64,000 nucleotides of DNA from Amoeboaphelidium protococcarum (GCA_023515745.1 JALECJ010000257.1:1304687-1368686), one strand, 5' to 3'; numbered from the stretch's first letter, positions 12,591-25,905 are shown. The notes: a model not told the origin generated them from the letters alone. Made by a program: numbers and translations.

Positions 12591-14954
12591 ATGATGAATT
12601 CATCACTTTATGAAATACTGCAACTGCAGGACACGCCGTTATATGACTATTTGAGACCAGTGGATTTACTGCAATTAACTCTGACTAGTCGTGAGTGTCA
12701 ATAAATAATTCTAGATCAGAGATGCTTGGTGCGCGAGACTTACTGGGAGTATTATGGGCCTGTGTTGGCCATGTATCGCTGCAAGTTGCACCCATACTTG
12801 CAATTGAAAACTGTCGACGATTACATGACATTCTTTGCGGAGGAGGTGGAGTATAATAATGCGCTGCATTAACTGGCGAAAGGAGTTAGTAAACCGCTTG
12901 GTGAACCCATCAACTAGGCTTGGAATAAGGCAGTTCTCATTTGGTATTCATATAAAAAATATAGCCCAGATCTTTATGTAAAACCCGGGTTTAATTAGTG
13001 GGAAGAGTACTATGATCCCAAGAAGTTGTTCTATCCTCTTCATCAATGTGAAGCATTAGCATCTTCCTAGCTGGATTTATTGATAACAATCTTCCGTGCT
13101 GCCTTGGATAGTCCTTGTATCGAGTGGGATTCGAGCAAAGCTGATGGCATAGTTCACCCTTTGTATGTTAAGCGTTACGGCTATGTCTATGATGCTATTA
13201 AGAATTACGGGATACTTGCGCTAGTCATTGCTGTCGATTATTACTATGAAGATCATCGTCTCTCTTCCTTGTTGAAGCCAGAGTAGAAGTTGATTCACGG
13301 CTTATGTAGATATTTTGAATTGGGTAGCGGCGATCAGGTGTTGAGAGAGTTGGATGATTTAATGGTGGTTAGTCCAAGCTTTCAGGCTCTACTGACATAC
13401 TATACACTATTGAAAGAGTTGGAGTTGTATGATCAATTTGATAAAGAGGCGCACTTGGAGAATGCTGCTAAGCAGATCATCGCCCATTATAATCATGATA
13501 AGATCGTCGAGGCATAATATACCAACAAAAATGTGCAAAGAACGTATTAAAGTTTGTAGATATCATATGCTCTCAGGGATGTGTTTTACGAAGGTTTATC
13601 TTATGAATCAGTTTGGTAGTCAGTCTTCGATATAGCTAGCTGTATAAAGTCTGTTGAGTCTGGATGGATTATGATCGAGTTGCTCATGTTGTATGAGGCT
13701 AAGCACGCTGATTTCTTACTCTCGGAATGGCTTGAAGTTAAAATTAAAGACGGTCTTGTTGATGAGGCGGCGAATCTGCTAATGGCTATCTTTTCATTAT
13801 CCCATCATGTAGATGTGTCGCATTGCTTCCAGATTGATAATGTTATCAATCACAAAGATGTTATTGCTCAGGTGTTTCTATAAATAGTTAATAATCCTCA
13901 CTTTGTATGTAATGCCCGTTTTTTCAATCTGGTCAATGCATTCCAATGTTTTAAACGTGTACTGGATGACTCGAATTAATATTAAATTCTGAGTAAGGTC
14001 ATTATCAAGTTTAGTTAATATCATGATGGTATTAGAGAGTCGGAGGAGTGTCCCGATCATTCCCATTTGATAAAAATTGCGTCTGCGCTTGGAGGGGATT
14101 TCAGTCTTACAAAATTTTTGCAGTAGTTAGATTAGAAGACATTATCTGGGTGCAATGAGTGTATACTGACCAGTCTCATCGCGTTCTTCATGTCGTGCTT
14201 TGGCAATGAATGGACTCATAATAGAGTTGTTCCAAATGTACTTTACCTGTACAAGAGAATCGGTGATTATTAAAAGACTGCATCGTTTTTACAAGGATTA
14301 TACCACAAAGACAAGTTTAGCGAAAATGTCATATAAATTGTAAAGTATAGATCCGCGCCATAAGAGTTGTATAGAATCTGCTTTTATTTAGATCCCAATT
14401 GTATCGAATCGCTGCAATTGGATATTGAGTATCAAGCTGCCTGGATTTACTAATTGAAAATAGTCACTTCTAGATGCCAGTTTCCCGACAATTTAATTTA
14501 GACCATTGAAATTGCAATTGAAAATTGTGGAAGTTTTGACAATGCGCCAAACATTGTAAAAGAGTCCATATCAGGCTACATTGGTGATGCAATTTTGAAG
14601 CCGCGTGAGTAGCGCCAATTAAGATTCTATTTCTTTGAGGGCGTACCTTACTCGGTAATGAAGGAGAGTTTGGTAATCAAACAATACATTCTCATGTGGC
14701 AGCTTTGTTAAATGTTACAAGACCGCTCTCATCATGTCGAATAGGTTAGAATTCCAGAAGAGTCTGAGCTCGCGTATGGCTTCTTTGACTATGTTCATTC
14801 TGACAAGGTTCCCTCTGGAGACCGTTGCAGAATGATTTCGGTGTTTGTCAAGCTGGCTAAGAATATGGAGCGTGATGAGTTGTATGATCTGGCTGTATCA
14901 CTTGTTCATGAGCACGGTTATCGCTTCACTGAAAAGACTGGCGGACATTTCTGA
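12591..14954 (+). CDS. F-box-like array protein, subfamily B
   Basis: This is an intact 787-residue frame, ATG 12591 to TGA 14952-14954. Two ATGs stand side by side, and the second would also fit. YLRPVDLLQL starts near residue 20. RYGYVYDAIKNYGILALV, a KDGLVDEAANLLMAI helix and RFYFFEGVPYSVMKE (about 678) follow. It shares the YDAIKNYG wording and the middle helix with the gene at 30643, so those two are closest although they lie 18 kb apart. This argues that the array has been shuffled as well as extended tandemly. Function is unknown. Confidence 0.85.
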
Positions 14955-15271
14955 GCTAATTTCCTTGTTGCGTTGACGGCGCGCGTCGGCATTCAGGTAA
15001 GAGTAATGATTTAAGTATGAAGGTCAGTGAGCTAGGCTATACATGCTAGTATATATTTTTATTCTTCCAAAGCCATAACTATTGAAGTTAATTAAATTAC
15101 GTTGTATCGTAGTTGCAACTATCTTCATCGTAATGCCCACCTCAAGGAGTTGTAGGAGTTGAAACAAAACTCTAAACGGTCTCATGAGTTTCGCGTTTCA
15201 TTTGTCCTCTCCCTTAAAAACAGCTAACTGAGATTCCGACTGTTATAAACTGTGTGTCGTATTGTGACGCC
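14955..15271. other. Intergenic
   Basis: No gene is seen. GGCGCGCGTC (14979-14988) lies just after the upstream stop, and TTTCGCG lies about 85 bases before the next start. The last 100 bases are pyrimidine-rich. Confidence 0.35.
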
Positions 15272-17590
15272 ATGTAGGATCTTATTCTCTTGTTTCAACT
15301 ACCGACTACTCCTTTATACTCATATTTGAGGCCGGTGGATTTATTCTAGCTGTGTGCCAGTTGCAAGGATTGTTAGAAGGTCATCCTGAGTCAACGTTTG
15401 CTTGTCAGAGAATCTTACTTTTGCTATTATGGCCCTCTTATAACGGCGGACCGCCTCAGACATCATACCTACCTGGAATTGGAAGGTGAAAAAGATTACA
15501 TGTACTTTACTTCCGAATACATTAAGAAAAATTAAGCATTGTATCACGTTGCTACTGGTCATTATGTATTTGAACACGAACCATATCTTGAAAAAGAGTG
15601 GAAAAGTGCCGTTCGTCAACACTATCCGCATATGAATTCTAGATCATCTGAAAAGACGCTTAAATTCAAGAAATGGTCTGAAGTTTATGCTAAAGGTCGA
15701 GAGACGTGTAATATCAATGATGGTTTGGTATTGGCATCTTCCCAAGTTGATTTGCTTGTAATATTATTCAGTGGACTAGAGGGAAGGCGAATAGCGGACG
15801 ATGCGAATGATGGACCATCTTTTCTTAACATGTTTGGATATTATCAAGATGCTATAAAAACCTTTTGGCTAGATGCTTTAATCATTGTCATTAACAGCAA
15901 GTATGACAAATATCGCTCGGAATATAGAAATCTTGATTATCCAGGTAAGTTTCTTCCTAGATTGTGCACCTACTTTGGTCTCGGAAGTTGCGATGATATT
16001 AGAGAGTCTTTACTAAAGTCTTTGAATTCTGTACCTCATTTTTCTGGACTCTACGCGTATCTTAACATTCTCAAGTAGCAAGACTTGTACGATTTCTTGG
16101 ACCTGGCAGAGTATTTGACTGAGTTTGTGATCAAGATTCTCAACACCCCCAGGCGTCAAGATCTGCTGTCTAAAGGTTTTAAACATGTTATGCATGTAAG
16201 AGATTAAATGGTAGTTTCTGAGGCATTGGCTTAGCTCTTGCGCTCTAAATTATCCAAAGATTGGGTAATTGAATAGATTCTCGCGGTTAGAGTCGTTACT
16301 AGTATCGATTGGGGATGGGCAGTGTTGACCTTGTTGAGTTTATTCAAGCCTTCTATATAACTTTGTAAGATATATAGCAATATGCTCATTGGTAAGCTTA
16401 ATAGTGGACTTATGGAAGAGGGCAAGCTATTACTCATTGCGCTATATTCTAATTAATCACAGTGTTAATATTTCAATTGTGAAATTGAACTATCTATTTT
16501 AGCTGTGGATACTTTGGTGTAAGTGATGGAATCTATATTAGAATGCAGGATTATAGTAGAAAATGCTGTAGATTTCCATATTGGTAATATGTATGAATCA
16601 GTTGCCAAATATCTGGTAAATCATAGACAGTCTCTCATACGTAAATGCATTCTATAATTCAGCCGCATCAAGCATGATTATACTTATGAATGTTCGCTTG
16701 CACACGGTGAATGTAAATAGATTATTGAAAGTCTTGGTGGAGCACAGTAGTTTGCCTAATTTGTGCTGAGTATCAAGTTTGAAGAATTATCTCAATTTGA
16801 CGAGTGTCTGTACATGGATATTGTTGGAGATCACGTTGAATTTTATGATTAATCCACACTTGATGCAGTTTCCGTTCACTTGGTGGAGCTGGCCACTTCA
16901 GATCAATTTAAATCAATAGATACTAATAGTATTGCTTTATACTTTGAGTAAATGTATGAGAGGGACTAATATTCTGAATTGGCGATATAAAAGCTGTTAC
17001 AATTAGCCACCAAGGATTAATTACAATCAATATTGGAACAATTGGGTGAAGAATAGATTATTGCTTTTAAATTAAGATCACTGTCTATATAGCCATGGAT
17101 CAGTCAAGTTTATAAAATCTCTGCCTCTTGCTAATTCCCAGATAACATTATATAGATTGTTTAGTTGTGTAAAGCTAACGGTGTGGATGTTTGGCATGCA
17201 CCATTATCTGTGCGTCGGACAATAACGCGTCTCATTACTGATACTGTTGTTCAGAGGCCATAACATCTCAAATCATCAAGATACTGGTTCTTTGAAGGAC
17301 TGCCGCTCTTCATTATGCAGAAGAGAGTTATACTAAGAACGTACATTGATATCTGGCCGTATGCAATTAGTGCGTCTGAAAGTCTGCTGGTCCACGGAGA
17401 TAAGGAACTTGTTCGTGGTCTGTTCCATTACATTGAGTCTAATTAGCTTTTGCCTCAGGAGCGAATAGATTTGCTTTAGTTATTCTGTGATGAGGCTGGG
17501 TAGAGTCACAAGAAGGAACTTTAGAAGTTAGCCTTGAAGATGGTGGCTAATTCAAAGATTATCTCTTTAAAGGATACAAAGTCTACTTGA
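15272..17590 (+). CDS. F-box-like array protein, subfamily A, second codon TAG
   Basis: This is an intact 772-residue frame, ATG 15272 to TGA 17588-17590. The start codon is followed directly by TAG, which must be Gln. YLRPVDLFQLC begins near residue 18. YFCYYGPLITADR, ASSQVDLLVILF, GYYQDAIKTFWLDAL and RYWFFEGLPLFIMQ (about 670) follow. The stretch between about 16,060 and 17,550 has very many in-frame TAA/TAG codons yet stays colinear with the paralogue at 26046, so it is not decayed. It is the closest relative of that gene and of the cut gene at the left edge. Function is unknown. Confidence 0.85.
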
Positions 17591-17760
17591 TGACACCCTT
17601 GTACTATAATTGTAATAATACGTTGATTATAATAGTTATTTCTCGGTCAATCAATTAACTTGACTCTTTAAGAGACCGGTTCACTAAGTGGCGTAGCTGT
17701 CCAGGAATCTCTTCTTCTTCTCTTTTGGAACATCTAACCTGTAAGTTCGTTCACTGCAAT

Positions 17761-20193
17761 ATGACATCGCCATTACATCAACTTTTATAACTGCAAGACT
17801 CGACTCTGTATGACTATTTGAGACCGGTCGATTTTTTGCAATTGACTCTTACTGATCGCGAGTGTTAGGACATTATTCTGGGTTAAAGACTGCTGGTGCG
17901 CAACTCTTACTGGAAGTATTATGGTCCGCAGTTGGCAATGTACCGCGTCAAGACGCACTCCTATCTGCAATTGAAGACTAGCGAAGATTACAAGTTCTTT
18001 TTAAGTGACTATCTCGGGTGCCGTGGTGATCATTTACTGCGTTAGTTAGCTCTTGGTAGGTGTCCGAATCTGAGTGGCGATGACGTACCTGCTTGGAACG
18101 ATGCCATCTTGCAATCGTTGGATGATGATCTGGATGAAAAGGACCCTGATGGAGGATGCTATTTCTTCTCCAAGTGGTCCGACTACTATTAATATGACGC
18201 AAAGAACATATGGCTCACTTTTGATGAATACCTTGCATCTTCCCTTATGGATTTACTGATTACCGTATGCCGCGAATTTGTAGATGGCACTACAGGCTCC
18301 CTTGGTGATGAATCCGATGATGATGGTTATGAAGGTTCTACTACTAAGAAGGCTTAATCTAATAGAAGATTCGTATAAAGACATCCGTATGTATGGAGAT
18401 TTGGTTACATACACGATGCACTGCGCAAGTACGGTATGCATGCCATGGTGTTTGCCGTGAACTACTTCTATGAGGAGATTTTCCCTATACATTACGGACC
18501 TGGCGAATAGAGTCGTGCAAGAATATTGAAGAAGCTCTGTAAGCATTTTGGATTGGACTATGGCTGCTCAATGGTAGAGCGATTTGAAGCTTTGTTTAAT
18601 GCATATCCCAACTTTAAGGTACTACATGCATATTACAGAGTGGTTCAAGAGTTGGGTTTGTATGATTAGATGGATGTTGGTGTCCATATGAAGCAGGCTG
18701 TATTACAGATTATTGAGCATTGTTAGAATATCGCTGGGTGTTAGAAAACTGTACCGGAAGATATTGGCAAGCTATACAACTCAATGATCTTATATGATGG
18801 ATTTAAGCTCGAATTACGTCAGAATCTATCATTTCAATGGGTTTGTCAATAGTTTGATGAAGTAACAGTGGTAAATTCTATCCGACTCGCTTAGCTTATG
18901 GTTTAATTACTGATTACGTTTGATGTGCCCAATGGTTTGGATTACGTATATCAATAGCTGGTAGATAAAGTTAGAGCTGATCTCGTTGATGATGCAAAGT
19001 GTCTGTTGATTGCTTTGACTTCATCTAAGGTTAGCGTTAAAGAGTTGAAGCGCGCCTTTAAGATTGAGCATTTGGAATAGTCAAAAGGCACAATAGTAAG
19101 AGTGATAGACGCTCTGCTCGGCACTGATGAGGTTGTCAGTAATGCGAGTCAGAATTGCTTGTCACGCGCATTTGAATTATTATAACCGCTTGTGCTGGAT
19201 CAGAAGAAGGAACTCTTTAGTAAAGTTATTTTCGCATTTAGCAGAGTGTATGATGAAGCCTCTCAAGATGATATTCCTTACAGCTACCCACATCAGACTG
19301 AGCTACTGACGATTGCGAATCTATTGGGAGGTGCGAAGGAACTAGTGCAATTCATTGTTAACTTAAATGCACAAACTTTATCTTAGTGCGATACTTTAAT
19401 TCTACCATATCTGCTGTATAAATTCAATTTAAAGATCAAAGAAGATTTGCTTGATAAATTGGCCGTACGTCTTGTGTCTCTGTATGCAGAAATAGGTGAT
19501 CTGTAGAAGACTGCCATGTTTTTGAAAAACTGTGCTGGTGATGATATATACTGTAGTAATGTTATGGGACGTAAGTTGAAGAAGATTCATACGCCTGAAC
19601 AGTTGAAGTAGATTTGCTCCTATTTGGACGCAGACTGTATTGATGATCTACAGCTTGATAGACAGTATTAGAGCACTTGGATTCAGGAGGTCCACCAGGT
19701 TGCTGACCAGAGCCAATTTCCAGAAAATGTTAGCGAAATTGTTCGACTTACCATTGAAAACTGTGGCAGCCTGGATAAAGCCCCAGAATTTGTGGAGTGT
19801 GCATTGATTAGCATTTTGATGGCAGCCGTTGTGGACCCGCCTGAAGACTGTACGTCTAGATTCTACTTCTTTGATGGACTGCCGTACTTTGTGATGAAAG
19901 AGAAGCTGATCATCAGGTACTTTATGCAAGTTTGGAGATTTGGTCCATTCTTGAGAAGTGACAGACAACCGCCTGCTGAATCTGAACTTGCATTGGGCTT
20001 CTTTGACTATGTTCACTCTATAGATGGTGATGACAACAAGGTGCCTGTGTATGATCGTTATGAAATGGTTCAGACATTTGCAGAGGTGATATCTGTGATG
20101 GGATCCGAAGATTTAAAGGCCTTAGTTGTAGAATTGGCTTCCGAACATGGTTATGAAGTGTATGTGAATCAAGACGACTTTCGATTTGGGTGA
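17761..20193 (+). CDS. F-box-like array protein, subfamily B, acidic insertion
   Basis: This is an intact 810-residue frame, ATG 17761 to TGA 20191-20193, the longest member of the array here. YLRPVDFLQL starts near residue 19 and RNSYWKYYGPQLAMYR near 49. An Asp-rich insertion (DESDDDGYEGSTTKK) lies near residues 185-200 before VWRFGYIHDALRKYG. An EQLKQICSYLD segment precedes RFYFFDGLPYFVMKEK (about 700). The VWRFGYIHDA wording is shared only with the gene at 23232, its nearest relative. The acidic insertion probably sits in a surface loop. The gene converges with the minus-strand gene ending at 20298, 104 bases away. Confidence 0.85.
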
Positions 20194-20297
20194 ATTTCGT
20201 TTATCTCTAACGATATGATACACATGTGAAGTAGTGCAATATTGAAGAAATTGAAGGATGCGTCTACATTTTAAGTACTCTAATCGTCATCAAATTC

Positions 20298-21962
20298 TCA
20301 ACCACCTATAGCAACATCTTCGGTGTCTTCTAGTTTCCAAGAACCGCGCAAAGTCTACCCAGCAGTTATGCGATCCTAGAAGCGATACACCTTGCCTCTG
20401 GTAACATCCTCGCCATAAATTACCTCAATGCGATTTATAAAAGGATTTTTAGTATCTTTAACTATAAACTCCAACGTCTCAAGCATGAATTCATGTTCCA
20501 TAGCCAAGTATATTTTAACGCACTTTACTCGAGCCAACTTTAAAAACGCCTTTATTGCTTCAAGAGTGTTCTATACGTGAGCATCAGCATCCACATCAAA
20601 ATTTGATTCAAACAGAGTATTGAGTACCGCGTCGTGCAGAACGCGTTAATTATTTCTACCGTCAGCACCGTTATAGTTGGCATAGCTTTAAATTCCAGTC
20701 TAATCATCATCATCATCATTCGGATTAGCTAAATCTAAAATGTATTAGATAAAAACAGGATGCAAATCGATGACGACAGGTCCAATTTGGTCGTAATAGC
20801 CAGCTAAAGCCATCTGCAATTTAAATTTCTCAATCACCTCATAATCAAAATCATTTCCATACCGAAAATAATATTTCAGCTATTTAGAAGGCAGGCTTTG
20901 CAGATTAAACTCTAGCAATTAATGTATAAGGCTATGCATCTGATATTTAAAATCCTCGTCCTAATCAAAAACAGCATTGTCATCATTTTCATTCATGGTA
21001 CGTAAATTAAAAATGAACTATGCATCATTTCCCATAACTCTTTAAAACTTCTAGAGCAATTTAAGCCAATCTTCCGCCTAGAATTAAGGACAGCTCCGCA
21101 GATTTAGCATGACACCTCTAATGTCATGCTTAAACTTTTCAAAGCCGTTAATTGGCGCAAAGCTCACATCGTCCCGAACATGATCAAGATTACAGACCAC
21201 GTAATTAAGATAATACGGCACATAAAACTTAGATTGCAAGTTCATATGTATCATTTTAGCTACAAGACATCCTACGGTACTCCAAGGAGAGCCGTATGAC
21301 AACTACTCCGCTGCAGAAACACCGTATTCCGTCTGACCCTGTAACTCAATCTGAAGAGTAACGATCCTCGCATAGATCCTGGCTCCAATCAAAGATTCTG
21401 TCAAGCGCTAAGATTTTCCAACTTGCCTCAATTCATTAATTCTGATACCCTTAAAGTTTGATAACCACCACTAATTATTCTAGTACAGGAATTTCTACAT
21501 ATTCTTAAACCCATTAGCAGTAGACTTGAACCAGCGGGGGTCATAAACCGGCCAAGGTTCAATATAGTGCTCGTAAAATAATTAAGCCGCAATCAGCGGA
21601 TGCAGCTATCCTTTCACTATGCGGTGAATCTTTATCCAATTCTGTTATTAATGACACCATCTTACGTCGTCCACCCCACCGGGCGGCAGCAGTGGCTTAT
21701 GTAACAGAGTGGAGCTGTGCAGGACAGACTAGCAGAACTAATCAACAGCGTCCATGTACACGTCAGCATCAAGGGAATATTCCAACTGAGGACGCGTCAA
21801 TCTGCTAGAGTCATATTAGGCACGCTACAGGATGTTCATTTTAATATCCTGAGGCAGCCCAGAGATATAGTCGGGCAAGGTTTCATCAGGATACACTTGC
21901 GCCGGTGTACCAAACACCAAATGAGACAATGCGCAAAACGTGACGGATATTATTAAATTCAT
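20298..21962 (-). CDS. Secreted protein of unknown family, antisense inside the array
   Basis: This 554-residue frame runs from ATG 21962 to TGA 20298-20300 without introns. Its first 18 residues are hydrophobic and end in a small-residue site before TPAQV, a likely signal peptide, so the product probably enters the secretory pathway. No second membrane segment stands out. The rest is rich in aromatic residues (for example WPVYDPRWFKS) with an acidic DDDDDD run near residue 410. I do not recognise the family; it resembles the secreted pair at 52.8-56.5 kb only in architecture. It lies on the opposite strand to its neighbours, immediately after a decayed array-gene fragment on the same strand, as if a segment had been inserted or inverted as a unit. 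The start was chosen for the signal peptide. Confidence 0.7.
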
Positions 21963-22059
21963 CTCAATAGAAGCTTGATATTTGATAAAATAGAAAGAGA
22001 ATGACTTGGGAAATAGTTTCAATTTTAGGGGTCGTTGAGTGGCCTTACTATTCAACAAC

Positions 22060-22588
22060 GTGTCATCCCTCGTGATGTGGTCAAAGCAAAAAATCATCAT
22101 CAAATAATCAAGGGGTTCAAACGAAAAGTAGAGCCGCTTTGTATACTACCACTCATCATTTTCGGAGATCTTACTATGCAGCAATTTTCAACTTCATAAG
22201 AATTCTGCTTAAATTCTAATTTAGACCACTTTATCATCATCAAGATTTCATTAATCAATCGCGACGATACACCATTTCATTGCAGCAATCAAGAGTTACT
22301 CTAATTCACGCTTTTAATGATTATAATTATCTACTTCATCAACATTTATAGGTAGGCAAAGTCAATGAAAAACCTTGTTCATACAAAACGCATTATTAAC
22401 CAAAGCGATACATTGTCAGCACTGGCCCATAATACTTCCAGTAAGACTGGCGCACTAACAGTCTCTAGCTCAATATTATTTTTACACTCATATCTAGTCA
22501 GTGTTAATTGTAGTTAATCTGTCGGTCTCAAATAATCATAAAGAGAGCTATCCACCAACTGTAATAGCTGACACAGTAACAGGGTCAT
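22060..22588 (-). pseudogene. Broken N-terminal part of an array gene, inverted
   Basis: ATG at 22588 opens a copy of the gene at 10093: LLQLVDSSLYDYLRPTDQLQLTLT. It then loses two bases in the codons after ECK, near 22465-22475. The correct peptide (LSQRLLVRQSYWKYYGPVLTMYR) continues in a shifted frame. Further pieces follow: a LLIAAMKWC helix, and NDEWQYTKRLYFSFEPLDYLMMIF, which matches the ASSQLDLLI block. TGA codons and shifts lie between them. It ends where the secreted-protein gene begins. It cannot make a full protein. Confidence 0.8.
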
Positions 22589-23231
22589 TTTCTGAAGAGC
22601 AATGACGAGAACAGATTATATTAAAGCCGAAAAAACTCTCCTAGGATTGCCTAATTATACAGTATTTGAGGTGTCCATAGCAACCGTAAATACTTTGGTA
22701 TAGAGGACACGAAGGCCAGAGAGCCTTTTTTCGGCTTAATCATAGTAGGTAGAGGAATCATTTCGGACTACCTACTTAAAGATAAAACAACCATATAAGC
22801 GGCATCTCAGCATTGACGCGTAAAGCATGATACAATGCAACTATCTTATTGTCTTTGCAGCGATAATAGGAATTGGAATAATTTTTAATTCATCATGACT
22901 CGTGTAAAATACCTCACGTACAATATCTTACTCAACTTGAAGCAGAAGATGCAATTGTAAAGTGTCTTGTCTTAATTGATTAATAGGGAATGTAATCACG
23001 GCTATACTCAATAATCAGCAATTGTTGACATAGTTTTATAGGCTCTTCCCATCAGAATATAGTAGATTTAACGTAAAATAAAGTAGACACTGTACATTGA
23101 CACATTTTGAAACGATCAAAAATATCACACAGCACAGGGAATTCTAACACGCGATGAAACGACACATTGACGCTTGGATTTCGTTTCCTCTTTTTCTCGT
23201 CAGAACACCGTCTGAAGGCGCTCTTAAGAAA
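22589..23231. other. Intergenic, no gene recognised
   Basis: This 643-base gap separates the inverted relic from the next array gene. ACGCGT occurs at 22816-22821. An in-frame ATG at 23154 would add 26 residues to the downstream gene, but homology favours the start at 23232. I find no other coding or RNA signal. Confidence 0.4.
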
Positions 23232-25649
23232 ATGACCACCGCTCCATTGCATCAATTGTTGCGACTGAAGGGCAGTGTTCTGTATGAATACTTAAGGCCT
23301 GTAGATTTATTGCAATTAACTCTGACTGGCGGTGAATGTCAAAAAATTATATTGCATTAAAGACAAATGGTACGTGATTGTTATTGGGCGTATTATGGAC
23401 CGCTGTTGGCAATGTATCGCGTCAAGATGCACTCATATTTGCAATTGGAGACTGCCGAGGATTATCAATTCTTCTATGCTTAGTATATTGGGTATGCAAG
23501 TGAGGATTTATTGCTTCAGGTGGCAAGAAGGTAGTGTGTGCCTCTCGGTGAAGCTCACGTTCGTGCGTGGAGTGAAGCTATTTCACCACCAAGTGATGAA
23601 TATGATGATGCTGACAGTGGACCTGATTGTTTTTAAAAATATCACTTTAATGAGTGGTCTGAATATTACACATAAGAAGAGGTGGAATTGTATACAAAGA
23701 ATGAGGAGATCCTTGCGTGTTCTTAGCTAGATTTATTGATTACTCTGGGCAATCAGTTTGCAGAGGACGTGTTGTTCTCTTCCGGATAAGCTGATCAGAA
23801 TGTTGGGCATCGTTCAAAACGGACTAAAACTGAAGACTAAAGAGTCTGGAATCTTCCATATGTCTGGCGCTTTGGTTATATTCACGATGCTATCCGTAAT
23901 AAAGGCGTTGAAGCGCTGACATTCGCTATAAATCATTACCATGATCAGTTTATTCACTTTGGTCATGATAACCTGGGCAGAGACGCTAGTATCTTTAATA
24001 AGCTTTGTGAGTACTTTCAATTGGGTGAGAGTGGCCAAGTTATTTAGAAGCTTCATGATTAATGCAAAGATAATCCTAGCTTTCCAGACATCTTGGCCTA
24101 CTACAGAGCGGTTCAGGAATTGGGTCACTAGTTGGATGTGAGCTCTCATTTACAGCAGGTGGTAGTTTAATTGATTGAGTAGTGCTTAAGCATCTCTCTG
24201 TCTGAAGAGGAAGAAGATTTCGGAAGCAATTATGTACGTCGACTCCATTAGCTTTTGATTATACCTGGTGGGTTATTGCCGTACTTGCGTTAATATCTGT
24301 CTTATGACTGGGTACGCTCGTAGCTTGAAGGTATCAAAGTCGTAAATAATATCTTGATTGCTTGGCTTATAGTTGAAATGCTTGCAGTATATGAGAGTCA
24401 GGACAGTTTGTCATTGCTGTTTGAAAAAATTGTAGATAAACTAAATGGTGGACTTCTTGATGAAGCTATGTATTTACTCACTGCACTCATTTCATCTGAT
24501 TGTGCTCGTGATTACTTGACGTGTCACCTAAAGATTGAGAGATTCCATGTCTCTAAAGCGGCTCTTTGTAAAGTGTTGATAAATATGCTTGATACTGATT
24601 ATATAGTTATAGACGCGCGTTACTATAGTCTGTCTAAAGCTTTTGAATTATTTGAACCTATTTTGGTGGATATGAAGTAGGAATTTATCTCTAAAGTTAT
24701 CATAGCGTTCAGTAGAGTTCATGAAACGATTAAAGACAGTCATCAATGCCCAGAACATTAGTAATTAGTGCGCGTTGTCAATGCATTAGGAGGGGCGAGA
24801 GGATTTGAATAGTTTATAATGTCGTTAGATCCGCTCACTCTATCTCAATGCCATCCTTGTGTTCTGAATTGTCTCTTTTATAAGTACCGTTCAGATTATG
24901 AGACAGAGTTGGCTGATTAGCTTTTCATTAAATTAATGTCTGAGTGCGCTAAGTTAGTAGATGTGTAGAAAGCAGCTGAATTGCTAACTCTATATCTAGA
25001 CGATTAGATGAATGAAGATGTCGACGAAACTTTAGGCATTAAGCTAAAGAAGGTATTTCCTCAAGATCAACTTTAATAGATTTGCCAACACTTAAACTCC
25101 GATCATATTGAGGCTTTGAATATTGGCTTATAATTTCAAAGTCCCTGGATCTAGGAGATTGGAAATATTGCTCAGTCGACCTAATACCCTGGCAATATCA
25201 CTCAGATTGTCCAAATTGCCAAGGAGCATTGCCATAAGCTAAGTAAAGCACCAGAGTGCGTAAAAAGTCAATTCTTTACTCTGATTTTTCAAGAAGTTCT
25301 AAAGCCTCCATAAGGAAACTCGCGTAGATTCCGTCTTTTTGATAATCTGCCGTATTCTGTCATGAAAGAGAAGGTTATACTTGAATAGTTTATAATGGTG
25401 TTCAAAATGGGTAAGTTATCAATTGCATTGACTGGGAAATATTTCCCTTCAGAGTCTGATTTTGTCAAAGGCTTCTTCAAGTATGTCCGATTTGACAAGG
25501 TTCCTCGTAGATGTCGTAGTAAACTGGTGAAGACATTTGCCAAGTGCGTGATGGAAAATGGTTCAGACAATCTCAAGGATTTAACTCAAGAGCTGGCTGA
25601 CGAGTATGACTATGACATTGACATGGATGATCGTTGTGGCTACTACTGA
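23232..25649 (+). CDS. F-box-like array protein, subfamily B, altered core motif
   Basis: This is an intact 805-residue frame, ATG 23232 to TGA 25647-25649. YLRPVDLLQL starts near residue 20. RDCYWAYYGPLLAMYR and a hydrophilic insertion (GHRSKRTKTEDQ) precede VWRFGYIHDAIRNKG, as in the gene at 17761. A LNGGLLDEAMYLLTAL helix lies near residue 405. The C-terminal core reads RFRLFDNLPYSVMKEK at about 699 instead of RFYFFDGLPY, losing the aromatic pair and the Gly that all other subfamily B members keep. The frame is otherwise sound, so this looks like divergence rather than decay. Function is unknown. Confidence 0.85.
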
Positions 25650-25687
25650 TTGGACCGTTATATTACTGTACTGCATACTAATAGACG

Positions 25688-25905
25688 TGGTTGATCTGAT
25701 TCGCATCAAATTTAATGGTTGGTACAGATCCGTGAACGACTTTATCATCTCCTAATAGAAAAAGTTCACGCTATCCCCCCGCAATTTACTACTTTCTCAT
25801 ATCAGACTCGTTTATCCAACCCAGCTGAGAAGAGGCACGTCTGCCAGCTTTCAACAGCAAGATGAACACGAACCTGTCCTACTCAGTTAAGTCCGTTTGA
25901 CACTT
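25688..25905 (-). pseudogene. Fragment of a Crinkler/RHS-type gene
   Basis: About 65 codons on the minus strand read TEQDRFVFILLLKAGRRAS, then GWINESDMRK, then a GG segment and KFDANQ. These match in order the middle of the intact minus-strand gene at 28836-30464 (DQSEHDKFMFISLLKADPRAS, GWIFESDMRK, DFGANQ). Nothing homologous flanks it, so it is an orphan remnant between two array genes. Confidence 0.75.

Noticed and set aside
23154-23231. Upstream in-frame ATG for the gene at 23232
   Set aside because: All paralogues start within about 20 residues of YLRPVD; the extra 26 residues have no counterpart.
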